The notes under the pieces: model-generated
The model's database searches: none
The model's input: the letters and a program-made list of their open reading frames with translations, nothing else
What the model was told of the DNA's origin: nothing
Shown: piece after piece, positions 52,390 through 60,393 of the stretch
How positions within the stretch are numbered: the stretch's first letter is position 1
How the letters are laid out: each line of letters starts with the position of its first letter
Source: Cribrihabitans_A neustonicus
Lineage (GTDB): Bacteria; Pseudomonadota; Alphaproteobacteria; Rhodobacterales; Rhodobacteraceae
Direction of reading: 5' to 3'
Length of the DNA: 64,000 nucleotides
Assembly: GCF_048820895.1 (NCBI RefSeq)
Contig: NZ_JBMERQ010000003.1
Span: forward strand, 331,631 to 395,630
Program-made: the position numbers and the translations under genes

Positions 52390-52818
52390 ATGGCGGAACT
52401 GACTTTGACACAAGCGCGCGGCATCATCCGCGCTGCCTTGGAGGCAGGCCGGGCTCAGGCACTGAAGCCTTTGTCGGTAGTGGTGCTGGACGGCGGCGGC
52501 CATGTGCTTGCCTTCGAGCGCGAGGACGGCGCCGCGCCGGGCCGCTTCGCCATAGCCCACGGCAAGGCTTATGGTGCGGTGATGCTCGGTATGGGCGGGG
52601 TGGCGCAGATGGCGCGCGCGGAAAGCCAGCCCTATTTCATGGCCGCGGTGAACGGAGTCTATGGCGGCCGGGTTGTACCAGTGCCGGGCGGTGTGCTGGT
52701 CCGCGGCCCGGAGGGGCAGGTGATCGGCGCGGTTGGGGTCACGGGCGATACCTCCGAAAATGACGCCAAGGCGGCTCTTGCCGGCATCGACTTTGCAGGC
52801 CTGCAGGGCGAGGCCTGA
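52390..52818 (+). CDS. glcG: GlcG/HbpS-type heme-binding-like protein
   Basis: The 142-aa product belongs to the GlcG/HbpS (DUF336) fold, often encoded with glycolate or malate synthase genes. Seen in it are LTLTQARGIIRAALEAGRAQAL, SVVVLDGGGHVLAFEREDGA and the glycine-rich end GGVLVRGPEGQVIGAVGVTGDTSEND. The exact role is unclear; relatives bind heme or small ligands. GGGAGG is ten bases upstream of the ATG at 52390; an ATG at 52366 is an alternative. Confidence 0.85.
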   Translation: MAELTLTQARGIIRAALEAGRAQALKPLSVVVLDGGGHVLAFEREDGAAPGRFAIAHGKAYGAVMLGMGGVAQMARAESQPYFMAAVNGVYGGRVVPVPGGVLVRGPEGQVIGAVGVTGDTSENDAKAALAGIDFAGLQGEA

Positions 52819-53181
52819 GAACTCACCCGCAGGCCGGCCAAGTATTGGCGGTGAACGTGCGGCGGCGCCGGTCCACCTGAAATCGGCGCCTGGCAGTGTG
52901 CCCGCGTGCGGCACGTGAATCCAAGTTTTCTACTTCAGAAGCCACATACGGCGGCTTGGCCGGGAAACACTGCAAAAAGCACAGCCCCCTCCCGCCCGGG
53001 CGGAAGGGGGCGCGGCCGGCCGGTGTGCGCTTGCGGGATAAATTTCGCAGACCGGCGGCTGGGCGGCGGCGGTTCCTGCCGGACCCCGGTCGCCCCAAGG
53101 GCAGCCAGGGCGTGGGGGAGAGATACCGGCTGGCCCTGCCTGCCTGCCGCCCCGTCCTCAGTCAGTCCCGGCCGCCGCTGC
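52819..53181. other. Intergenic region with fasciclin-gene terminator
   Basis: This 363-base gap between convergent glcG and the fasciclin gene has no supported gene. It contains the hairpin at 52984-53011 and otherwise GC-rich unstructured sequence. Confidence 0.5.
52984..53011 (-). terminator. Long GC hairpin downstream of the fasciclin gene
   Basis: GCCCCCT (52984-52990) pairs with AGGGGGC (53005-53011), with an inner CCGCCCGGGCGG palindrome. On the minus strand TGTGCTTTTTG follows. It lies about 170 bases past the stop. Confidence 0.6.
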
Positions 53182-53664
53182 TCAGGGCAGAATCACTGAA
53201 TCCACCACGTGGATCACGCCGTTCGAGGTTTCGATATCTGCCTGCACCACGTTGGCGTCATTCACCTTCACCCCGTCCGCGGTGTTGAAGGTCAAATCGT
53301 CGCCCATCACCGTGGCCGCGGTCATCCCGTCGCTGAGGTCGGAGGACATCACCTTGCCCGGCACCACGTGATAGGTGAGGATGCGCGTCAGCTGTTCCTT
53401 GTTTTCCGGCTTCAAGAGCGTGTCGAGCGTGCCTTCGGGAAGTTGGGCGAATGCCTCGTCCGTGGGCGCAAAGACGGTGAACGGGCCTTCGCCCTTCAGG
53501 GTTTCCACCAGACCGGCCGCGGTCAGCGCCGCGGCGAGCGTGTCGAACTGCCCGGCCTCGGCGGCGGTGTCGACGATATCCATGGACTCCGCCTGCGCCG
53601 CGCCGGAGAAGGTCAGGCTGGCGGCAAGCGCGGCGGCTGCCAGGGAAAGACGTTTGGTGAACAT
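53182..53664 (-). CDS. Secreted fasciclin (FAS1) domain protein
   Basis: The 160-aa protein has a clear signal peptide ending AAQA near residue 25, then one FAS1 domain: MDIVDTAAEAGQFDTLAAALTAAGL, GPFTVFAPTDEAFAQLPEGT near 65, LTYHVVPGKVMSSDL near 97, and the end VIHVVDSVILP. FAS1 proteins act in adhesion or in cell-surface interactions; this one should be periplasmic or extracellular. It is divergent from the XRE-cupin regulator, and TGCA palindromes in the shared gap suggest control by it. Confidence 0.92.
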   Translation of the reverse strand: MFTKRLSLAAAALAASLTFSGAAQAESMDIVDTAAEAGQFDTLAAALTAAGLVETLKGEGPFTVFAPTDEAFAQLPEGTLDTLLKPENKEQLTRILTYHVVPGKVMSSDLSDGMTAATVMGDDLTFNTADGVKVNDANVVQADIETSNGVIHVVDSVILP

Positions 53665-53724
53665 TTAACTTCCTTTCTGTCAGAGCCAGAGAAGAGAACA
53701 AAAGCTGGCACACCGAGCTTGCGG

Positions 53725-53777
53725 TGCAAAAATTTTGCATGTTATGCACGTTTGCGTGATGTGCATGTTTTTTGCAC
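53725..53777. promoter_or_regulatory. Three TGCA-type palindromes in a divergent promoter region
   Basis: TGCAAAAATTTTGCA (53725-53739), TGCATGTTATGCA (53736-53748) and GTGCATGTTTTTTGCAC (53761-53777) are inverted repeats with TGCA ends. They lie in the gap between the fasciclin gene and the XRE-cupin regulator. They look like operators for that helix-turn-helix protein. Confidence 0.6.
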
Positions 53778-53821
53778 AATGCTAAATTTGGCGCGCGCTC
53801 GTTTCCTCTGGAGGCAAAACT

Positions 53822-54442
53822 ATGAGCAAGGCCGGCTTGTCGGACACGTTGCAGGAAGGGCTGGAGGCCTATCGAATCGGCCCCAAGCTGCGCGCCCTGC
53901 GCACCGCAAAGGCGATGGGTCTGGCGCAGCTGGGCGAGCACACCGGCCTTTCCGCGGCGATGCTGTCGCGGCTCGAGCGCGGGCAGGTGTTCCCGACGCT
54001 GGCAACGCTCCTGCGCATCGCGATGGTGTTCGGTGTCGGGCTCGACCATTTCTTCGGCCCCGGCGAGGACGCGCCGGTGCTGGAAGTAACGCGCGCCCGG
54101 GACCGGATGAAGCTGGGTAATACACCGGACGGGCCGGTCTCCTACCTGTTCGAGAGCCTGGACTTCCCGGTGACCGGGGGCCGCTTCCAGGCCTATCTCG
54201 CGGAGTTCACCGGCCGGGCCCCGGCCAGCCCGGCGCATACGCATCCAGGCGCCGAGATGATCTATGTGATCGACGGCCAGCTGGAACTGCTGATCCACGG
54301 CCGCGCGGAACTGTTGGGCAAGGGCGACAGCATTTATTTCGACGCCGGTTTCGAGCACAGCTACCGCGCAACTGGCGGCGCACGCTGCCAGGTGGTCGTG
54401 GTGGTCTCCCCTACACAGGAGCAGGGCGGGACGGAGCCCTGA
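53822..54442 (+). CDS. XRE-family regulator with C-terminal cupin (PuuR-like)
   Basis: The 206-aa protein has an N-terminal helix-turn-helix (about residues 20-75; LRALRTAKAMGLAQLGEHTGLSAAMLSRLERG). A C-terminal cupin (about 115-190) carries SPAHTHPGAEMIYVIDGQLELLIHG and FEHSYR. Members of this group, such as PuuR, repress polyamine or small-molecule catabolic genes and sense the substrate through the cupin. A PuuD-like hydrolase gene follows 124 bases downstream. GGAGG lies eight bases before the ATG. Confidence 0.88.
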   Translation: MSKAGLSDTLQEGLEAYRIGPKLRALRTAKAMGLAQLGEHTGLSAAMLSRLERGQVFPTLATLLRIAMVFGVGLDHFFGPGEDAPVLEVTRARDRMKLGNTPDGPVSYLFESLDFPVTGGRFQAYLAEFTGRAPASPAHTHPGAEMIYVIDGQLELLIHGRAELLGKGDSIYFDAGFEHSYRATGGARCQVVVVVSPTQEQGGTEP

Positions 54443-54566
54443 AGCCAGCCCCCGCCACCTCAGGCGCAGTCTGTGTGCAGGCAAACAAGCGCCTGTGTTG
54501 CAGCGCAGTTGAACCGGCGTCCGCGCGCGGCTAGGTTTTCAGAATAAAAACAAGCGAGAGTGGATC

Positions 54567-55346
54567 ATGGCGCGCCCGAAGGTTGGCATTATTGGCAATT
54601 CCTATCTGATCGACGATCAATACCCGGTGCATGCGGGCGGGACGATGAACTCGGAAGCGGTCGCCGAAGTTGCGGGCTGCATGCCGCTGATGATCCCTTC
54701 CGATCCGCGCTTTGTCACGGTGGGGGAACTGCTTGAGACGTTCGATGGCTTCCTGCTGACCGGCGGCCGTCCCAACGTGCATCCGAATGAGTACGGCGAG
54801 GACGAGACCGCAGCGCATGGTGCCTTCGACCGCGCCCGCGATGCGGTGACATTGCCGCTGGTGCGCGCCTGCGTCGAGCGGGGGCAGCCTTTCCTGGGCA
54901 TCTGCCGGGGCTTTCAGGAGGTGAACGTGGCGATGGGCGGCGCGCTGCACCCGGAAATCCGCGACCTGCCGGGCCGGATGAACCACCGGATGCCGCCCGA
55001 TGGCACGCTGGAGGAGAAATTCGCACTGCGCCACCCGGTGAGCTTCACCCCGAATGGCCCCTTCCACCAGCTGTTCGGTGCGCGGGAGGTGATGACCAAC
55101 ACACTGCACGGCCAGGGCATCAAGCGGCCCGGCGCGCGGGTGGTGATCGACGGCCACGCGCCGGACGGCACGCCGGAGGCGATTTATATCAAGGACGCGC
55201 CGGGCTTCACACTCGCGGTGCAATGGCATCCGGAGTGGGATGCGGTCAACGATCCGGTCTCGCGCCCTCTGTTCGAGGCCTTTGGCAATGCGGTACGCGC
55301 CTGGTCCGCAGGCGCACCGCGCGGGGATCTGCAGAAGACGGCCTGA
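54567..55346 (+). CDS. Class I glutamine amidotransferase-like hydrolase (PuuD-like)
   Basis: The 259-aa protein belongs to peptidase family C26, which includes gamma-glutamyl-GABA hydrolase PuuD. The nucleophile cysteine is C113 in GICRGFQEVN; the histidine and glutamate of the triad are H221 and E223 in QWHPEWD. The block DGFLLTGGRPNVHP near 60 is typical. With a PuuR-like regulator upstream, a role in polyamine or glutamylated amine breakdown is plausible, but no other puu gene is in view. Confidence 0.85.
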   Translation: MARPKVGIIGNSYLIDDQYPVHAGGTMNSEAVAEVAGCMPLMIPSDPRFVTVGELLETFDGFLLTGGRPNVHPNEYGEDETAAHGAFDRARDAVTLPLVRACVERGQPFLGICRGFQEVNVAMGGALHPEIRDLPGRMNHRMPPDGTLEEKFALRHPVSFTPNGPFHQLFGAREVMTNTLHGQGIKRPGARVVIDGHAPDGTPEAIYIKDAPGFTLAVQWHPEWDAVNDPVSRPLFEAFGNAVRAWSAGAPRGDLQKTA

Positions 55347-55379
55347 ACGCTTAGAGCTGCAGCGCCGGCGAACCGGTGG

Positions 55380-55901
55380 TCAGGGCAAGGTTTTGGCGTG
55401 GGCGTCCAGCTGGTCCGCCACGACGCCCCAGCCTGCTTGGAAGCCCATCTGCTCGTGCCGCTCCCGCGCCTCGGCGGAGCGGTGGCGGGCAATGATCGTG
55501 AGGCTGGTGCCGCGGGCCACGGCCGGCTCGAACAGCACGATGGCGGTCATGAACGGATCCGGCGCGGGCTTCCAGCCTTCGCTGTAGGCATCGGTGAAGA
55601 CCAGTTTCCGCTCCTCCTCCACCTCGAGGAAAACCCCTTTGTTGCGGATTTCGCGGCCTTCGACGTCGAAGGTGGTGTTGAAGCGGCCGCCCGGGCGCAG
55701 GTCGATCTCGCAGGCGGTGATGGCGTGCGGCGCGGGGATGAAGAAGGCGCGCAGATGCAAAGGCGTGGTCCAGCAAGTCCAGAGCTGGGCCGGGTCCGCG
55801 CCGAGCTGGCGGGTGAAGCTGAGGTCGGTTTCCGGGTCAAGCGTGATACCTGCCCGCTGTGCCGCCGCGCTGCCATCCGTGCCCCTGTTGTCCTGCGCCA
55901 T
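55380..55901 (-). CDS. SRPBCC (AHSA1-like) domain protein
   Basis: The 173-aa product has an AHSA1/START-like hydrophobic-ligand fold. It shows LSFTRQLGADPAQLWTCWTTPLHLRAFF near the start, then CEIDLRPGGRFNTTFDVEGREIRNKGVFLEV, and the late ADQLDAHAKTL end. Many members have no known ligand. The ATG at 55901 gives the usual start; an upstream extension is unlikely. It lies just downstream of the molybdenum hydroxylase genes on the same strand. Confidence 0.8.
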   Translation of the reverse strand: MAQDNRGTDGSAAAQRAGITLDPETDLSFTRQLGADPAQLWTCWTTPLHLRAFFIPAPHAITACEIDLRPGGRFNTTFDVEGREIRNKGVFLEVEEERKLVFTDAYSEGWKPAPDPFMTAIVLFEPAVARGTSLTIIARHRSAEARERHEQMGFQAGWGVVADQLDAHAKTLP

Positions 55902-55977
55902 TCCCCGTGCCCTCCCTGCAGCTGCAAGCAGCCGCCCGCGCAAGGCGGGCGGTCCGTGCAGGCGATGGGAGCACGGG

Positions 55978-58218
55978 CTAGACCATCAAGTCAAACGAAT
56001 GCATCAGCGGCAGCTCCCGCGCCCGCTGCCCGGTGAGGTCGAAGAGCGCATTGGCCAGCGCCGGAGCGGCCGGCGGCGTGCCGGGCTCGCCCGCGCCGCC
56101 CAGATGCGTCTGCACCTCAAGCACCTCGACCTCGGTCCGCGGCATCGTATGCATCCGCAGCGCGTCGTAGTCGGGGAAGTTGCCCTGTTCCGCCATGCCA
56201 TCGGCAAAGGTGATTTCGCCAAAGCAGGCGGCCGAGAGCCCGTAGGCCATGCCCCCGGACATCTGCGCCTTGACGTTTTCCGGGTCGATCGCCTGGCCCA
56301 TGTCGCAGGCGATCCAGGCCTTGGCGATGCGGATGCCCGGGTCCTCCTGCTGCACTTCGATCACCTGGGCGACCGGCGTGCCGAAGCTGTAGCACATGGC
56401 TACCCCGCGGCCCATGCCCTCGGGCGTCTTGCCGGTCCACCCGGACATGTCGCGCACCGTTTCCAGCACCTTGGCCGCGGGTGCCCATTCGCGCCGCGCA
56501 AGCTCCAGCCGGAAGGTGAGCGGATCGGCGCCCGCGGCATGGGCCATCTCGTCGAGGAAGCTTTCCACGAAGAAGGCGTTGAAGCTGTTGCCGACCGAGC
56601 GCCAGAAGCCGACCGGCACCGCCACGTCGGCCAGATGCCCCGCCATGCGGAAGTTGGGAATGGCGTAAGGCGCATTGAAGAAACCCTCCACATGCACCTT
56701 GTCCGGCCCCGCGGGCGAAAGCCCTGCCAGGCGCTGCATCGCCTGCGCTACAGGGGAGGCGGCGGCGACCTTGCCGTCCATCACCACCGCCGCACCGTCC
56801 TTCACCGCGCCGCGCATCCGGGCCATCGCGCCGGGGCGGTACATGTCGTGGCGCATGTCCTCCTCGCGCGACCAGGTGAGCTGCACCGGCACGCCCGGCA
56901 TCTGCCGGGCCACGCGGGTGGCAAGCACCGCGTAGTCGACCTCCGCCCGGCGCCCGAAACCGCCGCCGAGGTAGGTGGTGCGGATGTCCACCTGCTCGCT
57001 GTCGAGCCCGGCCTCTTCGGCGCATTTCATCTGGGTGAAGAGCGGCATCTGGTTGCCGCACCAGACCGTCAGCTTACCGTCCTCCAGCAGCGCGGTGGCG
57101 TTCATCGGCTCCATCGTGGCGTGGGCGAGGTAAGGCACGCGGTAGTCCGCAGTGATTTCCTGCGCGCCCTCCGGCAGGGCGTCGGCATCGCCATCGTCAC
57201 GCATCACCGAGTTCGGCTTGGCCTCGAATGCCTGTTCGATCTCGGCAAAGATGCCTTCGGTTGTGGCCGGGTAGGGAGCGGCTTCCCAGCCGATCTCCAC
57301 CGCCTCCGCCGCCTGCATCGCGATCCAGGTGTTGCGCGCCACCACGGCGATGCCGTTGCCGAGGTCCAGCACCTGCTCCACCCCCGGCATCGCCAGCGCC
57401 GCGCTGGCGTCGAAGCCGGCCATGCCGCCGCCCTGGCGCGGGTTCATCCTGAGGCTTGCGAATTTCATTCCCGGCAGCCGCACGTCGATGCCGAACTCCG
57501 CGGTGCCGGTGGCCTTCGCCACCATGTCGAGCCGCGGCTGGGTCTTGCCGATCAGCCGCCATTCGGACTTGGGGCGCAGGTCTGCCTGCACCGGGTCGAG
57601 CCGGGCGGCCTCTTCCGCGAGTTCGGTGTAGGGGATGCGGGCGCCGTCCGGCGTAATCACCGCGCCGCCCTTCGTCGTAAGCGCGGCCCGGTCCACTCCA
57701 AGGCGCGCGGCAGCGGCCTGTTTCAGCGACTCCCGCGCGCTGGCGCCGGCACGGCGCATCCGCTCATACCCGTCCTTCATCGAGGTCGACCCGCCGGTGC
57801 CATGCAGCCGCAGCGGCTTGCCGAGATGGCCAAGCGCCTCGCCCACCGCATGGGCGAAATTGCCGCTGTCATAGCCCTTGCCGGGCAGCGCATCGCCGAT
57901 AAAGGCGGAGTTGTAATAAGCCTTGGCAGCGGGGCCATGCAGCACGCGGATCTGGTCCAGCTCCACGTCCAGCTCCTCGGCGATCAGCACAGCCCAGCTG
58001 GTCTGCACGCCCTGGCCCATCTCGGCGCGCGGCGCGATCAGGGTGACGCCCTCGGCGTCGATCAGCACGAAGGGGTTGAGGGCTGCTCCGCCCGCGCCCG
58101 GGCGCAGCGGGTTGGGCGCGGGGCGGGAGACGGCATAGGCGCCGAAGGCCACCCCGCCGACGATGGCGGCAGAGCCGATGAGGAAGCTGCGGCGGGCGAT
58201 CTTTCCGATGCTTGCCAT
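55978..58218 (-). CDS. Molybdenum hydroxylase large subunit (IorB-like)
   Basis: This is a xanthine-dehydrogenase-family large subunit of the isoquinoline 1-oxidoreductase type, which hydroxylates N-heterocycles or oxidises aldehydes using a molybdopterin cofactor. The 746-aa product begins with a twin-arginine-like signal (ARRSFLIGSAAIVGG), so export to the periplasm is likely. Cofactor-binding blocks include RAEMGQGVQTSWAV, TTYLGGGFGRRAEVDYAV and HLGGAGEPGTPPAAPALANAL with the conserved glutamate. It starts three bases after the small subunit gene stop. The substrate cannot be read from the sequence. Confidence 0.88.
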   Translation of the reverse strand: MASIGKIARRSFLIGSAAIVGGVAFGAYAVSRPAPNPLRPGAGGAALNPFVLIDAEGVTLIAPRAEMGQGVQTSWAVLIAEELDVELDQIRVLHGPAAKAYYNSAFIGDALPGKGYDSGNFAHAVGEALGHLGKPLRLHGTGGSTSMKDGYERMRRAGASARESLKQAAAARLGVDRAALTTKGGAVITPDGARIPYTELAEEAARLDPVQADLRPKSEWRLIGKTQPRLDMVAKATGTAEFGIDVRLPGMKFASLRMNPRQGGGMAGFDASAALAMPGVEQVLDLGNGIAVVARNTWIAMQAAEAVEIGWEAAPYPATTEGIFAEIEQAFEAKPNSVMRDDGDADALPEGAQEITADYRVPYLAHATMEPMNATALLEDGKLTVWCGNQMPLFTQMKCAEEAGLDSEQVDIRTTYLGGGFGRRAEVDYAVLATRVARQMPGVPVQLTWSREEDMRHDMYRPGAMARMRGAVKDGAAVVMDGKVAAASPVAQAMQRLAGLSPAGPDKVHVEGFFNAPYAIPNFRMAGHLADVAVPVGFWRSVGNSFNAFFVESFLDEMAHAAGADPLTFRLELARREWAPAAKVLETVRDMSGWTGKTPEGMGRGVAMCYSFGTPVAQVIEVQQEDPGIRIAKAWIACDMGQAIDPENVKAQMSGGMAYGLSAACFGEITFADGMAEQGNFPDYDALRMHTMPRTEVEVLEVQTHLGGAGEPGTPPAAPALANALFDLTGQRARELPLMHSFDLMV

Positions 58219-58221
58219 GGC

Positions 58222-58686
58222 TCAGGCCTCCTGCATCTTGCGGGCGGTGTCGTGGATGGCGGCGCGGATGCGGGTGTAGGTGCCGCAGCGGCAGAGGTTG
58301 CCCCGCATCGCCTCGTCGATCTCGGCATCGCTGGGGGCGGGGTTTTCCGCCAAGAGCCCCGCGGCCTGCATGATCTGGCCGGACTGGCAGTAGCCGCATT
58401 GCGCCACCTGGTGGTCCACCCAAGCCTGCTGCAGCGCGCTCATCGCCTCCGGCGTGCCGTGCCCCTCGATCGTGGTCACCTCGCCCCAAACATCCGCAAG
58501 CGCCACCTGGCACGAGCGCACCGGCTCGCCATCGATCTGCACCGTGCAGGCGCCGCAGGCGGCGACGCCGCAGCCATACTTGGTACCGGTGAGGCCGATC
58601 TCATCGCGCAGCACCCACAGAAGGGGCACGTCGTCCGGCAGATCGACCTGGTGGGATGTTCCGTTGATACGCAGCGTGGCGGGCAT
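58222..58686 (-). CDS. 2Fe-2S small subunit of the molybdenum hydroxylase (IorA-like)
   Basis: The 154-aa product carries the two [2Fe-2S] clusters that pass electrons from the molybdenum site. The plant-ferredoxin-type cysteines are C39, C44, C47 and C59; the second cluster uses C97, C100, C132 and C134. The ATG at 58686 has AGGGAGAG upstream. It pairs with the large subunit gene and is divergent from a TetR regulator, with a palindrome between. Confidence 0.92.
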   Translation of the reverse strand: MPATLRINGTSHQVDLPDDVPLLWVLRDEIGLTGTKYGCGVAACGACTVQIDGEPVRSCQVALADVWGEVTTIEGHGTPEAMSALQQAWVDHQVAQCGYCQSGQIMQAAGLLAENPAPSDAEIDEAMRGNLCRCGTYTRIRAAIHDTARKMQEA

Positions 58687-58740
58687 GAGGGCTCTCCCTT
58701 GGCTTGGCTGCTCTGACATATGCAATCAATTGTGTCAGTG

Positions 58741-58752
58741 TGTCAATTGACA
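58741..58752. promoter_or_regulatory. TGTCAATTGACA palindrome, likely TetR operator
   Basis: This perfect 12-bp palindrome lies between the divergent small subunit gene and tetR. It contains a TTGACA hexamer on each strand, so a repressor bound here would cover possible -35 elements in both directions. A related CAATTGTGTCA lies just upstream at 58726-58736. Confidence 0.6.
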
Positions 58753-58781
58753 AAATCGTGCTATGCTGTCAGAAGCGTTTC

Positions 58782-59363
58782 ATGAACATGGCAGGCATCG
58801 ACTCGAAACAGCAGGCAATCCTTACTTCCGCCTGGGCGGCGTTCTCGGCCTATGGCTTCCGCAAGACTTCAATGGATGACATCGCAAAAGGCGCGGGCGT
58901 GTCGCGCCCGGCGCTGTATCTGCATTTCAAGAACAAGGAAGCGATCTTCCGCGCGCTGGTGCAGGTCTACTACGGCGCGGCGCTGGCGGATGTGCGGGCG
59001 GCGCTGGCCGGGGAGGGGACTCTGGTGGAGCGGCTGGAGGCGGCGTTTGCCGCCCAGGGCGGGGAGGCGATGGAGGCAATGCTGTCGTCACCGCACGGGT
59101 TGGAGCTGTTCGAGGCGGGGATGAGCGTTGCGGCGGAGGAGATCTCCGCGGGCGAAGAAGGGCTGCGGGATATCTATGCCCGGTGGCTGGAGGATGAGGC
59201 ATGCGAAGGCCGCGCGGTGCTGAGCAGCTCCGCGGAGGAGATCGCTGCCGCCTTCTGTGCTGCGATGAAGGGGGTGAAGCACACGGCGTCCGGTTTCCCG
59301 GCCTACCGCTCCGGCGTGCGCCAGCTGGCCCGTCTGTTCGGCGCCGGGCTGACCCCGAAGTAG
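58782..59363 (+). CDS. TetR family transcriptional regulator
   Basis: The 193-aa protein has a TetR helix-turn-helix near residues 12-58 (AWAAFSAYGFRKTSMDDIAKGAGVSRPALYLHFKNKEAIF) and a helical ligand domain after it. It is divergent from the IorAB-like genes and probably controls them and itself. The start may be 58782 or the ATG at 58788. It converges with the kynA gene across a strong hairpin. Confidence 0.9.
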   Translation: MNMAGIDSKQQAILTSAWAAFSAYGFRKTSMDDIAKGAGVSRPALYLHFKNKEAIFRALVQVYYGAALADVRAALAGEGTLVERLEAAFAAQGGEAMEAMLSSPHGLELFEAGMSVAAEEISAGEEGLRDIYARWLEDEACEGRAVLSSSAEEIAAAFCAAMKGVKHTASGFPAYRSGVRQLARLFGAGLTPK

Positions 59364-59369
59364 CGGGGT

Positions 59370-59397
59370 GTCCAAGGCGTTTTCAAACGCCTTGGAC
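59370..59397. terminator. Bidirectional hairpin between tetR and kynA
   Basis: GTCCAAGGCGTTT (59370-59382) pairs exactly with AAACGCCTTGGAC (59385-59397). It lies between two convergent genes and can serve both strands; T tracts are short. Confidence 0.75.
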
Positions 59398-59411
59398 GGC
59401 AAACTCAGAAC

Positions 59412-60245
59412 TTAGAGTTCAGTGCGCAGGTGCCAGAGTTCGGGGAACAGCTCCACTTCCAGCATCCGCTTGAGGTAGCTCACCCCGCCGGTGCCGCCGG
59501 TGCCGCGCTTGAAGCCGATCACGCGCTCCACCGTGGTCACGTGGTTGAAGCGCCAGCGGCGGAAGTAGTCCTCGAAATCCACCAGCTTTTCGGCGAGTTC
59601 GTAGAGCTCCCAGTTGGCTTCCGGCGCGCGGTAGACCTCGGTCCAAGCCGCCTGCACCGCGCCGCTCGGCTGGTAGTGGGCCGAGACATCGCGGTTCAGC
59701 ACCTCCTCCGGCAGCGGAAAGGATCGGGACAGCGCCCGCAGCGCCACGTCGTAGAGCGAGGGCTGCGCCAGTTCCTCCTCCAAGAGTGCCACCAGGTCCG
59801 GCCGGTGGGCGTGCGGCTTAAGCATCGCCTTGTTGCGGTTCCCGAGCATGAATTCGATCAGCCGGTACTGGTGCGACTGGAATCCCGAGCTCTGCCCCAG
59901 CGCATCGCGGAAACGGGTGTAATCCGACGGCGTCATGGTGCGCAGCACGTCCCAGGCCGAATTGAGCTGTTCAAAAATGCGCGCCACGCGGGCGAGCATC
60001 TTGAACGCCTGCCGCGCCTCGCCCTCCAGAAGCCGCTGGCGCGCCGCCTTCAGCTCGTGAATGGCCAGCCGCATCCACAGCTCCGAGGTCTGGTGCTGGA
60101 TGATGAACAGCATCTCGTCGTGGGTATCGCTCCAGAGCTTCTGGGCGTTCAGCAGCGTGTCGAGACACAGGTAGTCGCCATAGGACATGCGCCCGTCAAA
60201 AGACATCTGGGCGCCTTCGCCGGCGGGATCATAAGGTTGGGTCAT
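59412..60245 (-). CDS. kynA: Tryptophan 2,3-dioxygenase
   Basis: This heme enzyme opens the indole ring of tryptophan to N-formylkynurenine, the first step of the kynurenine pathway. The 277-aa product shows MSYGDYLCLDTLLNAQ, HDEMLFIIQHQTSELWMRLAIHEL, SGFQSHQYRLIEFMLGNRN, and RWRFNHVTTVERVIGFKRGTGGTGGVSYL with the heme-ligand histidine. The ATG at 60245 has GGAAAG upstream. Kynureninase lies directly upstream on the same strand, 148 bases away; no formamidase gene is adjacent. Confidence 0.94.
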   Translation of the reverse strand: MTQPYDPAGEGAQMSFDGRMSYGDYLCLDTLLNAQKLWSDTHDEMLFIIQHQTSELWMRLAIHELKAARQRLLEGEARQAFKMLARVARIFEQLNSAWDVLRTMTPSDYTRFRDALGQSSGFQSHQYRLIEFMLGNRNKAMLKPHAHRPDLVALLEEELAQPSLYDVALRALSRSFPLPEEVLNRDVSAHYQPSGAVQAAWTEVYRAPEANWELYELAEKLVDFEDYFRRWRFNHVTTVERVIGFKRGTGGTGGVSYLKRMLEVELFPELWHLRTEL

Positions 60246-60393
60246 CGCGTCTTTCCTTTTCCTAAGTATAGCATGGGTCAGGGAAAGGAGGCGCGCCTCC
60301 GGTTGAGGGTGCCGCATTGGGCCAGACGGCGCCAGTGCGCGACCCAGCCCGCCGGGCGGCAGAGCGGCACGTGATATGAGCGGGTGAGCCGCA

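Noticed and set aside
50091..52427. Minus-strand open frame (778 aa) opposite malate synthase
   Set aside because: Shadow of glcB.
55594..58716. Plus-strand open frame (1040 aa) opposite the molybdenum hydroxylase genes
   Set aside because: Shadow frame; the minus strand encodes clear cofactor-binding motifs.
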